Assembly: GCA_013397845.1 (NCBI GenBank)
Contig: VZTG01008989.1
Location: forward strand, 414,687-478,686
DNA: 64,000 nucleotides
Source: Melanocharis versteri
Lineage: Eukaryota; Chordata; Aves; Passeriformes; Melanocharitidae
Direction: 5' to 3'
Shown: positions 35,947 through 50,068 of the stretch, in pieces
Layout: every line of letters begins with the position of its first letter
How positions within the stretch are numbered: position 1 is the first letter of the stretch
Position numbers and translations under genes: made by a program
Notes under the pieces: generated by a model
Told to the model about the DNA's origin: nothing
Database searches by the model: none
What the model saw: the letters and a program-made list of their open reading frames with translations, nothing else

Positions 35947-38116
35947 AGACAATTGTCTGGCTGTAGTACAGAACTAATCCCAGTTCCTGAAGGAATGATT
36001 TTAAGGTACTAAAGCCAGATTAATCTGCCCAGTGAATGTGATTGACGTGGGTTACTGTGGTCAAGAGTTACAATCTAAACATGGGAGAATTACAAAGCTG
36101 AACCTTGGTACAGATCCAGGTAAGAGCCAGCAGTGTGTTACTGAGCAAGGCCAAAAGGAGGAAGAAGAAAGGATCGTATTCCTGTATCTACAGGACTGCT
36201 TCCTCATAGTTAGAAAGTACTTACCACACATTTCAGTGTTGGACTCAATTAAGTTACATTTTCAGTACAAATGGTGCAACTGTTTTTAACTGCTTATCCA
36301 CCACATTTAATAATATTGAAAATAATTACAACTAATTTTAAAAAAACCCTAAATCATAATTTCTTTTCTGTTACTCCTAATTTGCTTTTTTTTTTTCCAT
36401 TTTACTTAAAAGTTCAACCAGAATACTTATTTGCACATATAGTGTATCTCTGATTTTATAAAGGTACGTGCTTATTTGAGGTAGGAAATCTTCCAGGTAA
36501 CTTTAATGATTTGATGCAAGTGGTTAAAGTTATTAAGTATGATATAATAAGCTGGACTTGGTCAGCTTGAGAAACTGGAACTCAAGCATTAGTGTATCTC
36601 TCTTTTTGACTTGGGTTTCAAAATATTTCAGGAAACAGGTTTCTTTGAAGTATTCTAAAAAGCCAGAGAGCCTGTGTCAATGTCAAATTTCTAAATTTTC
36701 CTTCTTGAAAACTCCCGGCATTTCGTATATGAATTGCTTAAGCATCCTTTCAACCTCAAAGTAAGTCTGTGATAGATAAATTAAATCAAACCAGCTGATA
36801 TAACTTAATGCAGAGAGTTATTCATCAGAACTCAGTTTAGGGAGATGCCACTTAGCCTTAAAACTAAAAGCTTGCAATTAGAGAATATATGGAGGCAATA
36901 AAATATTCTTGGAGTAAATCAAGGTCTTTGGAGACTTTGGAGTCTTATGCAGCCTGGCGCTGCAGAGTCAGCAGAGGTAAATAATAAACCACTAGCAAAA
37001 ATAAAATAAAATCATGGGGTAGATACTTGTCTTTTCTTCTTTGAATTTCAATAAACTTGACTTTACTTATTTTACTACTTTTTGTGGAAGATAGTGCAGA
37101 TATTAAACAGCAAAACTTCATTTAGAATGAATTTCCAATGTATTAAATTTGCCCTTCCACATGTTCAAAAACCTTTTATCATTTCTGATTTACGATGTCC
37201 CCATCTTTCACATCATGCCCTTCAAAATGCTTTTATATTTCTCAGTTACTTTCAATCTCCCTTTATCTCTCACAAGAACAGGTTAGAGAACAGGTTAAAA
37301 GATATCAATCTAATATAGAACAGATGACATGAATACGACAATGTTAAAAAAAAAAGGGTTGCAGGAGACAGAAAGAAAAACTATTATTGAGTTTTCTTCC
37401 CCTTAATTTTCCTTTTCTCATCCTTACTTTTCCTTTCCTCTAATACATGGAAAGAAATGGGGAAAATATTTTTGCTTAAACATTATTTTGTTTGGTCAAT
37501 GTTTTTCTGTAGATTGCTTGTTTAGAGATTGTAATTTAGAGCATTAATATTTTTATAATCCATATTACATGTCCTCTAGAGGGTATTTTAAAGGTTATTT
37601 ACTAAAATTAAAATTTCAGTGTCTTTCCTCTGGTAATCAACTATTTAATTCTGAAAAATATAAACCTGGAAATGTGAAGAGTAGCATATAAATTAAGTCT
37701 CAATTTGTAGACTTTCAGAACAGCTTCCCTGGAAATGCTCTGAACATAGTGTGTTATATAAATGTGAAGTGACTTGATTTATGACTTGACCACCTGTGTT
37801 ATTTGCAACATCTTTATCTCTTTGCTTCTCTTTCTGTTCATTTCAACCATTGGAAGGAGATGATAGTCAAATACAAGGAAACTTCATAAATGCCTCTGAA
37901 TTCATGTGGCTTCAGTTTGCCCCGGCCTTCTATCCCAGGAAGATTACTTGCAGCTACTCAGAAACTTCTCAATAAATAACATTTTATAGTATAAATTTTA
38001 TTTCTTATCTGTTACTATGATAATAGGATGTACATTCAGAATAACTATAGGCATATTCTGGAGATTAAAATTCCCCTCTTGTGAAGGAGAAAAGTCATCC
38101 CCAATGTTAATATACC
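35947..38116. other. Unique AT-rich non-coding DNA
   Basis: No gene recognised; frames are at most 85 codons. Homopolymer runs lie near 36387 (T) and 37346 (A). Confidence 0.55.
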
Positions 38117-38154
38117 ATATTATTATTATTAGTAGTAGTAATAGTAGTAGTAAA
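38117..38154. repeat. (ATT)n to (AGT)n trinucleotide tract
   Basis: About five ATT units pass into about seven AGT/AAT units. A short compound trinucleotide microsatellite. Confidence 0.92.
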
Positions 38155-39185
38155 GGAATAAGTCGTTTCAGAGGTATTCTTTATTATTAGAAAAGGTGTG
38201 TGATCTACACAAACTTGAATTTTACCCTTAAGAAGCAGAATCAAAGCCAAGCAAAACTTGACTAAGGGACAGTAGAGACTAAAACTATCAACTTCAAATT
38301 ATACTAGATTATTACAGAGCTTTCCTCTGACTTCATTCAGGCTTCTTGCGCTGATGGACGATGGCTGAGTCTGGTTTCTACCATACGAATGAGTCAAAGA
38401 AAAAATCAGCTAAAAGAAATGTTCAATTATGAGTGTGAAGTGGAACAGAATTTGAAAATTTACCTACTCTGCTAGTTGTAATTTGAAAACAAGTTGTAAC
38501 TTCCTTGTTTTAATGAGAGTGGCAATATAAATCCTAAAACTTTGCATAATTTACAAGACTGGAAATACTTGGGGGACACCGAATTTTCTTTTTAATTATT
38601 TTCTTGCATTATCAGCATCAATCAAATCATCTAGCACTTACTTTGCGTTTGTAACTCATACAACATTGTGTACTGAATTAGCTAAACAATTGACATCATC
38701 AGGGTTTTCTTTTAAGAAGAGTGCAGTACTGAACTTCCATAATTGTTATATTTAAATTACTTATTCTTATCTGCGTTTCCATTCCCATAATTTCCATTTT
38801 GTGGTTCATAGAAATCCTGCTGGAAGAAATCACAGAGATACAACTAATCACTGTGAGACACCGCAGTGATGCTAAAGATGTTGGAATATTTTTTGAGATG
38901 GGTCTTCCTAATAGGGGGTACTTGATAAAAGTGAGTACTGGTAAAAGTAAACACACTAATATGGAAGATGTTTATTTGTTGCATGGTCTCTCGCAGTTCC
39001 ATTTCCTCATTTTGCTACTTGTTGGTTCAAGAAGTAACCACAGACTCAACTGGTATTAATTTCCAGGTTATCCAAAGCAGATGGAAAAAATGAGAATGAA
39101 GAAGCAGCCATTATTTCCTACATGATGCCTGAGACAGCTTGGGATTTTTACAATGATTGTATCAGTGTACAAACACAATAATTGC
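38155..39185. other. Unique non-coding DNA
   Basis: No gene recognised. Opposing 85- and 86-codon frames at 38699-39059 match nothing known. Confidence 0.55.
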
Positions 39186-39370
39186 TACAGAAGAAACCAA
39201 AGGACCATCTAATTTGACCTTCTGTCTTCAACGGAGCTGATGCCAGCCATCTCAAATGTAGACATAAAACTCCCTAATACACAAAATTGTGCAATGGTCT
39301 GTCATAGAGGAAATTATTCCTGACTCCAGCTGTTGCTCAATGATGTCCTGAAGCATGAGGATTAATGGTT
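39186..39370. mobile_element. Probable ancient LINE remnant (CR1/L3-like)
   Basis: Two islands resemble old sauropsid repeats: 'ggaccatctaatttgacctt' followed by 'ctgtct' near 39202, and 'attcctgactccagctgttg' leading to 'cctgaagcatgaggattaa' near 39315-39365. These phrases recur in ancient CR1-related remnants of turtles and birds. Decay is strong and I cannot fix family or orientation by eye. Confidence 0.45.
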
Positions 39371-39624
39371 CTTGTGACTTCTATCCCAGCATGAGTAATT
39401 GCAGATTCCGCTATTATTCAGATCGATGGATAATTCTGCTCTGAACCTTCCTCAGTGCTTTTCCTTCTACTAATCTGTGGCCTTAAATGGCAGGAGATGT
39501 CACATCACTTTAGAAACACATCCCAGACATATCCTGCCATGCACCAAAGAAGGAGATTCTATCTTGGTGTGAAACAAAATTTGTCTGCAGAGAAATATTA
39601 ACTGAGAGGATAAGTTATGCAATC

Positions 39625-40483
39625 ATTTGGCTGCTGGAGGGTAGGAAGGCTCTGTAGAGGGATCTGGACAGGTTGGATAGATGGACTGAGGCCAGCTGTA
39701 TGAGGTTCAACCATCTGAGGTGTCAAGTCCTACACTGTGGCCACCAGGCACCCCCAGGAAGCACTACAAGCTGGGGAAAGAGTGGCTGGAAAGCTGCCTG
39801 GCAGAAAAGGACCTGGGGGTGATGGTCAACAGCAGATAAACAAGAGCCAGCGTGTGCCCAGGTGGCCAAGAAGGCCAGTGGCATCCTGGCCTGTTTCAGA
39901 AACAATGTGGCCAGCAGGACCAAGTCAGTGACTGTCCCTCTACTCAGCACTGTGAGGCCACACCTCCAATCCTGTGTCCAGTTCTGGGCCCTTTACTTCA
40001 GGAAGGACATTGAGGTGCTGCAGTATGTCCAGAGAAGGGCAATGAAGCTGGTGAAACTTCTGGTGATTAAGTCTCACGAGGAGCATCTGAGGGAAGCTGG
40101 GGCTGTTTAGTCTGGAGAAAAGGAACCTGGGGGGCAACACCTTATCATTCTTGACAACTCCCCGAAAGTAGGGTGTAGCATGTAGCCAGGTGGGGGTCAG
40201 TCTTTTCTCCCAGGCAACCAGTGACAGGATGAGAGGACATGGTCCACAACTGCAACAGGGGAGGTTCAGGTTGGATATCTGGAAAAATTTCTTCATGGAA
40301 AGGATTATTAAGCATTGGAATGGCTGATCAGGAAAGTGGTGGAGTTATCATTCCTGGAGGTATTCAAGAAATAAAAGGACGTGGCACTTAACGCCATGGT
40401 CTAGTCTACAAGGTGGTGATTGGTCAAAGGTTGGACTCGATGATCTTAGAGGTCTTTTTCCAACCTAAATGATTCTGTGACCC
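39625..40483 (+). mobile_element. CR1 LINE, long 3' copy with ORF2 C-terminus
   Basis: About 860 bp match the 3' part of an avian CR1 almost continuously. They run from the region encoding the end of the reverse transcriptase through the 3' UTR to 'ggttggactcgatgatctta', 'ttttccaacctaaat' and one ATTCTGTG unit. A conserved ORF2 C-terminal frame stays open from about 39862 to 40110. It encodes CR1-type phrases such as KASGILACFRNNVAS, VRPHLQSCVQFWAL and KDIEVLQYVQRRAMKLVK. A one-base insertion near 40096 shifts the expected GLFSLEKR continuation out of frame. The copy is 5'-truncated and cannot move by itself. Confidence 0.97.
39862..40110 (+). pseudogene. CR1 ORF2 C-terminal fragment (broken reverse transcriptase tail)
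   Basis: This 82-codon open frame lies inside the CR1 copy and is the only stretch in the window whose protein I recognise. It corresponds to the region just after the reverse-transcriptase core of CR1 ORF2, in the order NGILACxRNxVASR, then VRPHLxxCVQFWAP, then KDIExLExVQRRATKL. The frame ends early because an extra base near 40096 moves the GLFSLEK block to the next frame. The catalytic YxDD region and the endonuclease domain are absent. It has no expected function. Confidence 0.9.
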
Positions 40484-42338
40484 TGTTGTGAGCCACCCTT
40501 GTCACAGTCCATCAAGGCTGAGGGTTTGAGATTGGAAAAGTGGGTGAGGAGATGTTGGCCCAATTTAGGTTTTAGCTCCTGTCAGGGAGTTGCGTTAGAT
40601 AACCACAGCCTGACAGATGCTATGAGCAGGCTTTACCAGCCTGGTGAGCAGGCAGTTGCATGAATGCTGAGATGGTCTCCTATACAACCTTCACCTTTGT
40701 TAGTACGTCATTCCTAATCAGCATAGACAGTCCTCCCCTGAAAAAAGCATTCTGCTGCATGTTGTGTTTTGATTCCAAAGCTAGTTATTTGCAAAAAGGT
40801 ATCCATTAATGAGATAATCATTAATGTTCATCTAATGATTTTATTTAAAGGTACACTCACTGAAAGGGTAGGGAAAAATATCCTAAAAATTCCAGGGTGT
40901 CTTTGAGTTACAAAAGAATCCTTCAGCAAAATGTTTACTGCGCCAATTTTTACTAGGAGCCCATGACTCCTGCCTTTAATAAGATTATTTTGTTTTTAAC
41001 TTGAAGCAAAATAAATAAGCAAACTTTTTCCAAGAGTCATTAAAATGATTGGAAGAATTAGCCAAGTAGGTGCACTAACTGGTGAGGGTAGAAAGACTGA
41101 GATGTTTTTTATGGACAGACCAAACAAATTAAGGAGCTCTCTGTAAAGGCAACATTTCTCACTACCCATGAAATTACAGTTGCCACCTATTTTCCTACAC
41201 ATGATGCATCAGCAGGTTTCTGGCAGGTGCCTTAGGGAAACATTTTTGCATTCTCTATTCCCGTTACGAGGCTCTGTTTTTCAGACATTTCGGTTGTATT
41301 TGGCAGCCACAGTGATTCACTAGAAAATGAAACACATTTTTGATTGTATAGAATACAACCGGGTCTACACACAAGATGATTTGATCAGGAGAAAAATGGT
41401 AGAAAAGTGAGTCCAGATGCTCAGAGCCACTTCTGGAGGAGCCAGGCTTGGGTCCTAAAACAAAACAACAAATGAAAACCCCATAGTATAAATGTCATAT
41501 CAGAGAAAGAAGGAACCTGGGGAAAAAAAATTACGTGCACAGAAAAATCACAATTGGTTTGAAAGTATCATCACCTACCTCTATCAGGACACAAAGAAGG
41601 AACCAGACATCTAGAGGCCAGTAGGTAAAACTGTCTTGTGTAAACACATGAAAATCTGCAGAAGAAATTGCAAAATAAACCAGCTTGTTAATCATTCCCC
41701 AACAACTAGAGTTGTGACTTCTTCACTCAAAAGTGACATTTTGCGCAATCAAAATCCAAAAATATGGAGAATAGGATGGATGTATGGAAGCTGCTAGCGA
41801 AAACCTGGGCATCCTTGAACTTAAGTATAAATTAGTTGGGTCATAGAAATTGGGTGGAGAAAAGGATTTTTCTTTAGTTTTGAAATAAGAGACCAGTATT
41901 GGCTGTGTCTAGAAAACAAACAGCAAAAAATCTAAATGGATTTTTCAGAAAAGTTATTTATTTATGTATTTTTTAAGTAATTTTCTGAGAATATTTAAGC
42001 TTACACTCTCCCATGGCCAAAACCTGAGCATGTGCTTTCCGTTCCTTCCAATGACCATTCTGAGCACATGCTGTTTGTGAGTGGTCTTTTCTACATGGGT
42101 TAAGAAAGACTCCAGAGAAGGACAAATACCAAGATGTTTGCAAGCCACACTACTCTGATATGGGCTAAGCTAGTTTACAAGTGACTTTAAAATCAGTCAA
42201 AAGCCTTCTGTCTGCTTCCTTGCAAAAAAGATAAAATGTTTGAATAGGAACCTGCTCACATTTTTTCTATTGGTTCTCAGTGTGTTAAGTGCTTTCTCTT
42301 CTCTCATTTTATGTCTTTTCAGTACCTTTCGGTTTGGG
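40484..42338. other. Unique non-coding DNA
   Basis: No gene recognised; the longest frame is 68 codons. A short A/C-rich stretch lies at 41458-41478. The segment 41000-41330 is mixed-composition and repeat-free. Confidence 0.55.
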
Positions 42339-42361
42339 TTTTTTTTTTTTTTTTTCTTTTT
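42339..42361. repeat. Poly(T) tract
   Basis: A run of about 17 T, one C, then five more T. No retroposed body ending here (in reverse orientation) was recognised. Confidence 0.93.
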
Positions 42362-45300
42362 AGAAGCTCTCCTCAACTGCTTTTGCCACCTTACAAAACT
42401 TCACCATGCAAAGTGCTCCTGTCACTGTCTGCTCCCTACACTAAGATATCCACAGCCACAAACGTTATCCTTGCTTCTCCCTTTCTGTTACCAGGAGTCT
42501 TTTGGTAATTGAAAAGAGCAAGTGAGATATAAATTGTCATTCATTTCCATTCCTTAAGGAAACTTTAAAGAGATGGTACTCAGTTAAAATACCCTCATAT
42601 GTTATATGGATGTGTAAGTTTATTACAGCCTGGGTTCTTTCTGCTCTCATAAACCAAGGCAGCCTTCTGTCAGTGGTGTTTCAGAGAGTAACAGTATTCA
42701 CCATCTGCTCAAGCTGGATACATACTTCTGGATTTGAAAATTCTTAGTACAGACTGAGGGACTCGATCAAATTTAAGAGCTACGTCAAGAGGTGATAATG
42801 GCATGGAAGGAATTATTTGCTAAAAATAATTCAAAAATAGCATAATAACTGAATCTAAATTGCAGATTTCAACTTTATAAATGCTGTGTAGGTCCAGTGA
42901 CAGTGGAGAAGCTCCAGGTATAAATAAATGCATTTTATGTAGAAAACTGTCTTAACCTGATTGTATCAATTTGACATGCATATAATGCACTTATTGTCAA
43001 TGGAATTAGTTTTGAGCACTTCTAGTTTTGTTCAAATAGTGTTGTCTGTAGCAACCAGATACCACCTGGATAAACTACAAGTACAGGTAGTCCATAAAGA
43101 AGATTATACTTGAAAGAGAGAAGGGAGGAGATATAATTTAGCAAAAATTGAAACTTTTTTTTTCCAAATAAGGATTTTTTTAAAAAAACAAAATTTAAGC
43201 TTTTTAAATGGGAAAATTATTCTAATTAAGATGTTAGTTTACCTAAACCTGCATGTAATTCTATAGTTTTTACAATAGATATACCATAGACTTCATTTTA
43301 GTAAAATGTGCACCTAAGTGTAGATAATGCTGCAGCAAACAGAAAGACGTTGAAAATTGAGGTTTATAAAACTAAATGAAAAAATATATAAAGCACTCTG
43401 AACTTTGTTGCTTACAGTATCTGCTAACTGTGAAGTGTTATATGAGGAGTCACATCAATCTGAATATATTGGCTTCTGTCTGCTCTTGCTTTTGAGATGG
43501 AATACTGTGGAGTCCTTGGCACAGCTGACATCTTCTAGAGCAGCCATAGCAATACTGTAATTCTTTCCTCTGTAAGTCAGTAATGGTAGTCATGAACACA
43601 TGGTAAATCACAGTTTGGGGACACCCAAAATCGTTGATGTTCACAAGATACTTTTCTGCCTGTTTACAAAAGGCACTGAGATAATACTACAAGGAGAGAA
43701 ACTCTGGGAAGATGCTAAAATCTCATTTTAATGTCCTGGAATATGTTATTTTGAAGGATGTTCAGCAGCATTAATTCCACGAAATAAATGTTCTATGGTT
43801 AATATAGTTCATTTAAGGGTTAAACCCAAAAAAATGTGCTCAGCCTGTTTTATTCTGTGCTTGAGAGAAATCATTCCAGAGATGGCTAAATAAAAGACCA
43901 TATCCACAAGTGTGTAACCCTTAATGAAATTCATGCTGATCATTATGTTAGGAGCCAGCCACAGTCACATGGGAAATTTTGTCAGGAAGTTTCATTTGCC
44001 TGCTGAAATCTCTCCCTCCTCCATCCACTACTAGCATGCTGTGGAAAAGAGGAGGAGGCAAAAAATAACCCAGACCTATATCCATCCTGGATATTCAGAA
44101 GAAGGGATGTGCAAGAAAGTATAGCTTTCTGCTTATCAGAAAGATGGTTCTGCAAATCAAGGTTTCATTTGTGGAAATTCCTTTCAAAACCTATTTATGG
44201 GAAAAAAAAAAGATTAAAATCACTGGTTAACAAGTTATTGCTGAGGTTTACATGTGGGACAAGGAGGCCAATTATATGAATAGGCACAAAACATGTAGGA
44301 ATTGCTCTGCAAGGCCACACAGTGAAAAACACAAATGTATGTGGCTAAACCAATGTCGAGCTTGTTTACACATGAATAAATCCTAATTAGAGAAATGGAA
44401 AAATGTCTGAATCTAAATTTAAAGTGGAGACTGTTCATGAGAGTCATGGGTGACTAAAACTAATTAAGGCCATCACTTAACTAAACAGATGTAACAGATT
44501 AACCATGTGTTTTTATGTTTGATGTAGAATTTTTTGTTTTGGATACACTGCAGTTTAGAGTCCTTTAATGCTGCCTGAGATACATCTGCCATTATTTTGA
44601 TTTGGTGTATTTCTTGTGGCAAATACATTTAGTACTGGCTGACATTTAGTTTGTCTAAACAATTGAAAGTGTTTACAACAAAAAGTACTTGTTCAAGCAA
44701 GCTACAGTACAGAGAAATACATTCAAAATGTAAAACAAAAGATGTGCAGAAAAATAAAATACATTTTAATGCTTCTTTTGCACTGATTTTTACTAGAGAT
44801 GGATTTAGACAAAAGTAGAAAAAGGAGGCCCAATTTTATCCAACACTACTCAACAAAACTAGCTTTTCTTACAAAATAATATTCTTTTTTTAATTGTGTT
44901 GAGGACTTTTATTTTTATTTCCAGCCTTGTAGAGCTCAGATGAGCTGAGTTCCTTAGGGTAATTGTATTCCAGCAATACTTCTCCTCAAAATGGAAGAAG
45001 ATAAAATAGCTATTGTTTAACACAACTGATTCTCCTGAGCTTTCCACCCAAATAACACAAAGTCAAACATAATAAACCTGGTCAGGTAATTACATTGCAG
45101 ATATAGCTCTGTGAATAAGATTACATTTCACACGTTGAAACTGGAACATTTATAACTGGCTCCAGTTTGGCCAACCAAGTATATGATGCTCCTGATCTGA
45201 AACCTATGAGGCTGGGGATGATTGTAATTCCCTACCTCTCACAATATTGCATAGAAGCTCCTTATTACCAACAACTGTGTTGAATCGTCACAACGGGCTT

Positions 45301-45698
45301 CAAAATTTCTGCATTATGACCCTTTACCCTTCCTCCTCCAGAAGCTGTATGTAGCAAGTCTATCTCTGCATTACCATGTTTTTGGTTTTATTTCTTTTAA
45401 AGAATGAACATAACTAATATTTTAATCACTGATTAAAATAAAATATATTTTGCAGATTTTTATGATGAATGCGTTTCTCACACACATGGGAATTTCGTTG
45501 GATTTATAGCATTTGTTTGCCAGAGAGCCATTCTCTAACCTCAGGTCACACAGGCTTCACACATCTAGAGTTCTCAACCAGCACTTTTTTGAAGGGCAGA
45601 CACCTGTGGGTTTCTTTGGACTGAAATATTCCTGCGAATCAAAAGAATTGACGACAACAATTAGGGGAAGGTAATCGTGAAGCCTAATATCACCCATC
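42362..45698. other. Unique AT-rich non-coding DNA
   Basis: No gene recognised; frames are 62 to 70 codons. Homopolymer-rich AT sequence is present at 43150-43220. Short A runs occur near 44203. Confidence 0.55.
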
Positions 45699-45764
45699 AG
45701 AGTTGAACTCAATGATCCTTGTGGGTCCCTTCCATCCCAGGATATTCTGATTCTATGATTCTAT
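45699..45764 (+). mobile_element. CR1 LINE, short 3' end
   Basis: The stretch 'agttgaactcaatgatcctt', 'gtgggtcccttccatcccag', 'gatattc' and two ATTCTATG units match the final 65 bp of CR1 closely. Extreme 5' truncation is typical for this family. Confidence 0.95.
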
Positions 45765-48700
45765 TCCTGGGAACCTTGTCTCCCGCACTTCGCTCCCTAA
45801 AGGCAATAGCAGTTCCAGAGGACAACTGTCTACTTCAAACAACCCCCACAGGAGCCTTTCACCTTCTCCATGTTCTTGTAAGAGGGCTTAAGGAGGCAGG
45901 CTTCAGCTGCTGCTAGGTTTGTGTTTTGTGCATTAATTTGTCTCTCACACGCAGAATCTGGAATTCAAAGAGTCATACCACAAATGATGTCAGCTAGCAC
46001 AGCTAGAAGAAAAAGGCCTTAAAGTAATAGGTCATCTTGCCTGTCCTCTACTTGTGTGGGGTCGTTTCCCACATGATGCATGAATATACCACCCATAAAG
46101 GCAGCTGGTAAGAGCAGCAACTGAGTCTGAATCACACAAACAAGGGGGGAGGGAAATTGTGTAAACTTTGTAGTATAAGAAGAGGACATTTTCCCCAGGG
46201 TTTTAAGGACTTCAGTCTGATGGTTCCTAGGAGCTGTAAATCTTCCAAATGTTACCTCAGTAACTGAGAATATTCCTGGTGGCCTTGTAGCTTTATGCTG
46301 CCTCCTTCTGTAGAAGACGGAATATCTTCAAGGAAAATACAGGTTAGGCATTCCTTATGCTTAGCATAAAGTCAGCATATTTACAGTGACAAAACCAACC
46401 GGCCTAGAGAGGTGTTAAGTCTGGAATGACTTCTCTCCATTTTGTTGGGATCAAGAATGCCTATTTAAACAGCCTTACACTACTCAAATAAGAAGCAATA
46501 GACACAAGGTATGACGCTGAGGGACAGGCATTAGTAAAGTCAGCGTTCTGAAATCAAAGAAGTGACTATTTAAGGCCACATCTTGGCTTTTAACTTACAT
46601 ATGAGTGGCCAAAGGAACCTCAGGAATTTTTTGTGATATTCAAGCCATTCAACACCTATTACTATCTTGAGGACCACCATCATTACCTTTCATTCTCATT
46701 CTTCTGTCTCTCTTTTGGCTATGTGAATGATCCCTTAAATATTTATGAAGACACCCATTTTCATAGACTCAGTAGGATTGTATTTGTCTCTGGATAGTCT
46801 ACAAGCTGACAAAACTGACTGAAATCAGCAAGGAGATTTATAAGATATGAAGCTATTCTCTGTGTTTAAAAGCTTTCAAGACTGACACGTATACATATAC
46901 ACAATCATGAAATATTTTTTTCTGATATGGATTTGGGTTAAAAAGAAGATAGGATGATTACATTTTGCAGTGTATTAATATTTAATACTGCGCTTTACAA
47001 GCGTCAGTTAAAGTTCTCATTTCTTCTCATTGGAAATTCAAGGCCAAAATTAATTTAAATGCAAAATTTTCTAGATAAAGGTCATGGCATTTAGACCTTC
47101 TGTAAGAACATAAATATAAAGTCCAGGACTGATAGTTGCCTTCCTGTAATTTGCTAAATGAGTGGCCAACATTTAATATGATACAGTGAAGGATACCTTT
47201 TGACCACATCTGAGTCAGTAAATGTAAATATCAAGCCACTAGGAATGTCAGAACTTCTACGTATTTTACATAAAGGATTCCCAATTACCAGGCTTGTCAA
47301 AAGAGGCAGGAATGCCTAAAGCAAGTATATTGACAAATAACAAAATGGTGATACAAATATTGAGTAAATATTGAGTTAACAACTTAAAAACACCTCAACT
47401 AATAGTTTGTAATTTTATCTATCTTAGGTTTCAATATAGAAACCTTTGTGCATAATTTTTAAAAAACTGGTTTTTTAAAATAGATTGATATTCACAAACC
47501 CCTTAAAAATTCATAAACCCTCATGGTCTTGCTATTTCATTTCCAGTTATAGTAGGATCTCTTTTGCAGGATGGTTGGAAAACATTGGGGCCAAGAAGAA
47601 AGAAGACATTTTTATAAAAGGGTTTACTCTTGACAAGCCAACATTCCTTGTCCTGTTGCAGCTGACACTTGGGAGCAAATGCAGTTTTTCTGCATTTAGT
47701 CTTTTTTATCACTTAGATTGGAAGTTCTCTGCTGCATAATCTTTCTGCAGTGCTGTGAGATCCTTTCTGCTCTACAAGAACACAGCGTAGTATTAGCAAT
47801 GAGTAAAATAGTCTTATCTTCTTTTCACATCTCACTTAAGAAGCAATTTAGTTTTGATTGATGTCCCAGATAATATCGTGTCCAGTTCCATTCATGTCTG
47901 TAAAAATATTTACTTGCCCTCTAGAAAAGAATAGCCCGTGATGTAAAAGAGTTGATTTCTGAGCCAAATCTGTGGTCAGCTGTCTCTTCCTCCTGAAATC
48001 CATGAGAATTGATCCCAACATTAGTCTCAGAGCACGAAGAAGTGGAAAATTTTCTGCAAGTGACTGTACGTGCCATGCAGTTTGAGCTTTTCATGTAACA
48101 CATTACAAATTCTGTTAAAGGACCATGGCCAAAAATATGATATTCCTTACACTGTTCTGTTCAACAGCTCACCAACTTTTGGAAGATTATCTGCCACATT
48201 GCTAGAACAGTCCATTTCCATGATTTAATCCAGTATCTGAGATTTTTTTCTTTCCTTGCTAAGAAGTGTAATTAAGAATGGCGAAGAGTCTTTACATATT
48301 ATGAAATTAAACTATAAGGCTAGATGCCATTAATTTGCCAGGAAACCATCCTGCCTGTTTTTTGACCTTCTGGTCATGAAACTCTCATGTTTGACTTCTA
48401 CCCAAAAGTTGGAATTAAATGTACGTTATTGTGTAATGTTTAGAAATTGATGTCTTAGACACTAGTGGGAAAAAATCAGCTATAGACAAAGCTGCTTCCA
48501 GGGGGTCCTGCCTCACAAGTTCTTGGGTATTAACAAAAGGGAATCCAGGACTTATAATGTTGGGGAGGGAAACAGCAAAACATGATTTTGATTTTCTGGA
48601 AGAGAAGATCTGAACAGTAAACTATCCTCTGAAGTATCAAAGGACCTTGAAAATAAAGGAGCCCAAAGTATAAGCTCCATTGACTTCAGTGCAGTTTGGC

Positions 48701-50068
48701 CAAAGAATATTATGACTTAAAAGTGGTTAAATCCTGGTATGTGCCTAATACCACTTTTGCCAACAAAAGTAGAAGAGAAACAATTTTAAACTTACATGGA
48801 AAGCATGGGCAGATTGACTTCACAGTAAAAATAATTCTGCATATATATTATGTTTTTCTGTAAAATGTACTGTTTATGCTTTGCAATGTGATTTAAGTTA
48901 GGAGAAGTACAGAAAAAGAATTCTGTCCTTGAAACATTTGTACATTTTTGAAAGAACAGTGGAAGAATTTTTTTTTATTATTTGTTTGTTTTCTGCAACT
49001 TACTATGTGTTAGAAATCCTCTTCCATGTTTAAGAGTTTTGCAGGTCTCTGTACATTAATAGAACCAAGTGAAAAACGTTCCTTTCAAACAGCAGTATAC
49101 TGCCAGCTGTTTCTAATTACTTCATCATGTGTTCATTTGTCTTTGCTTTTAACACATCTTTTTTACACATTTGTATTTGTGCATGAAAGCCATTTTATAA
49201 TTGCATAGACATATATTTCACAACAGTTGAGGAGACTATGCTGGAAATTTCTGTGTAGTGGAGGCTGCTTGCTGTTAGCCTGCTCAGACTATTTATTCCT
49301 TGCTGAGCCATTAAGAAACCCTTCAGTGAAATAACTTTTCAGCATGGTAGGTTCACATCGGATGCAGATACTAATGGTGGGCTCCACTCCACCCAAAAGG
49401 GTCTTCTTGTTTCAGTTAGCTGTGTAGGATTGTGTAGGATTCCCATAAAATTTAAGGGAAGACGTATGCACCTTATCAGGGCTATGTATTTTAGCTGCCC
49501 AACTGGTGAAACAAACTGTTCTTTGGAAAAGGCAAAGTTTCTCCTTCGATGAGAGAATGTAAGATTGATTAGTTTAGACCAGACACACAAATTTTAGGCT
49601 GTCAGAGTAAGAAAGGACGGATCCTGTCTCATCTGATTACAATTAGTAGTGATTTTTGCCCTAATTTCCTAACACAGTCTATGAATGTTTCTGGATAAGG
49701 CGTTGTTAGTTGTGCTGCAGCTTGGCAATGAGAGACCTGAAATGGCTACCTTGAAAACAGAGTAAATAATAAAAAGAAAAGACCATTTTCCAGTGTGGAT
49801 CAGTGAGTGCTACAAAAGCATGGAAAAGAAAACTCAGGAAAGTAATGAAAGCTTAAACTTGTATGCTTAAATTATTGGCATGCTGGAACTATGCTTTATC
49901 CCTGTAAGAAGCAGAGCTTCACGGGACAGACACACACTGCTCTGAGGACAGGTGCCAAGAGCAAGTCCGTCCTCCTCGGCCAGCAGCTGACCCAGATAAA
50001 CAATTACCAAACAGAAGGCTTACTTGTACACATATTTTTTTCCTTTATGGCACCTGCTGTATTGGCCA
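45765..50068. other. Unique non-coding DNA
   Basis: No gene recognised; frames are 60 to 84 codons. AT-rich and mixed sequence alternate with no strong repeat. The last 150 bp (49920-50015) are GC-richer and lead into the CpG island. Confidence 0.55.
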
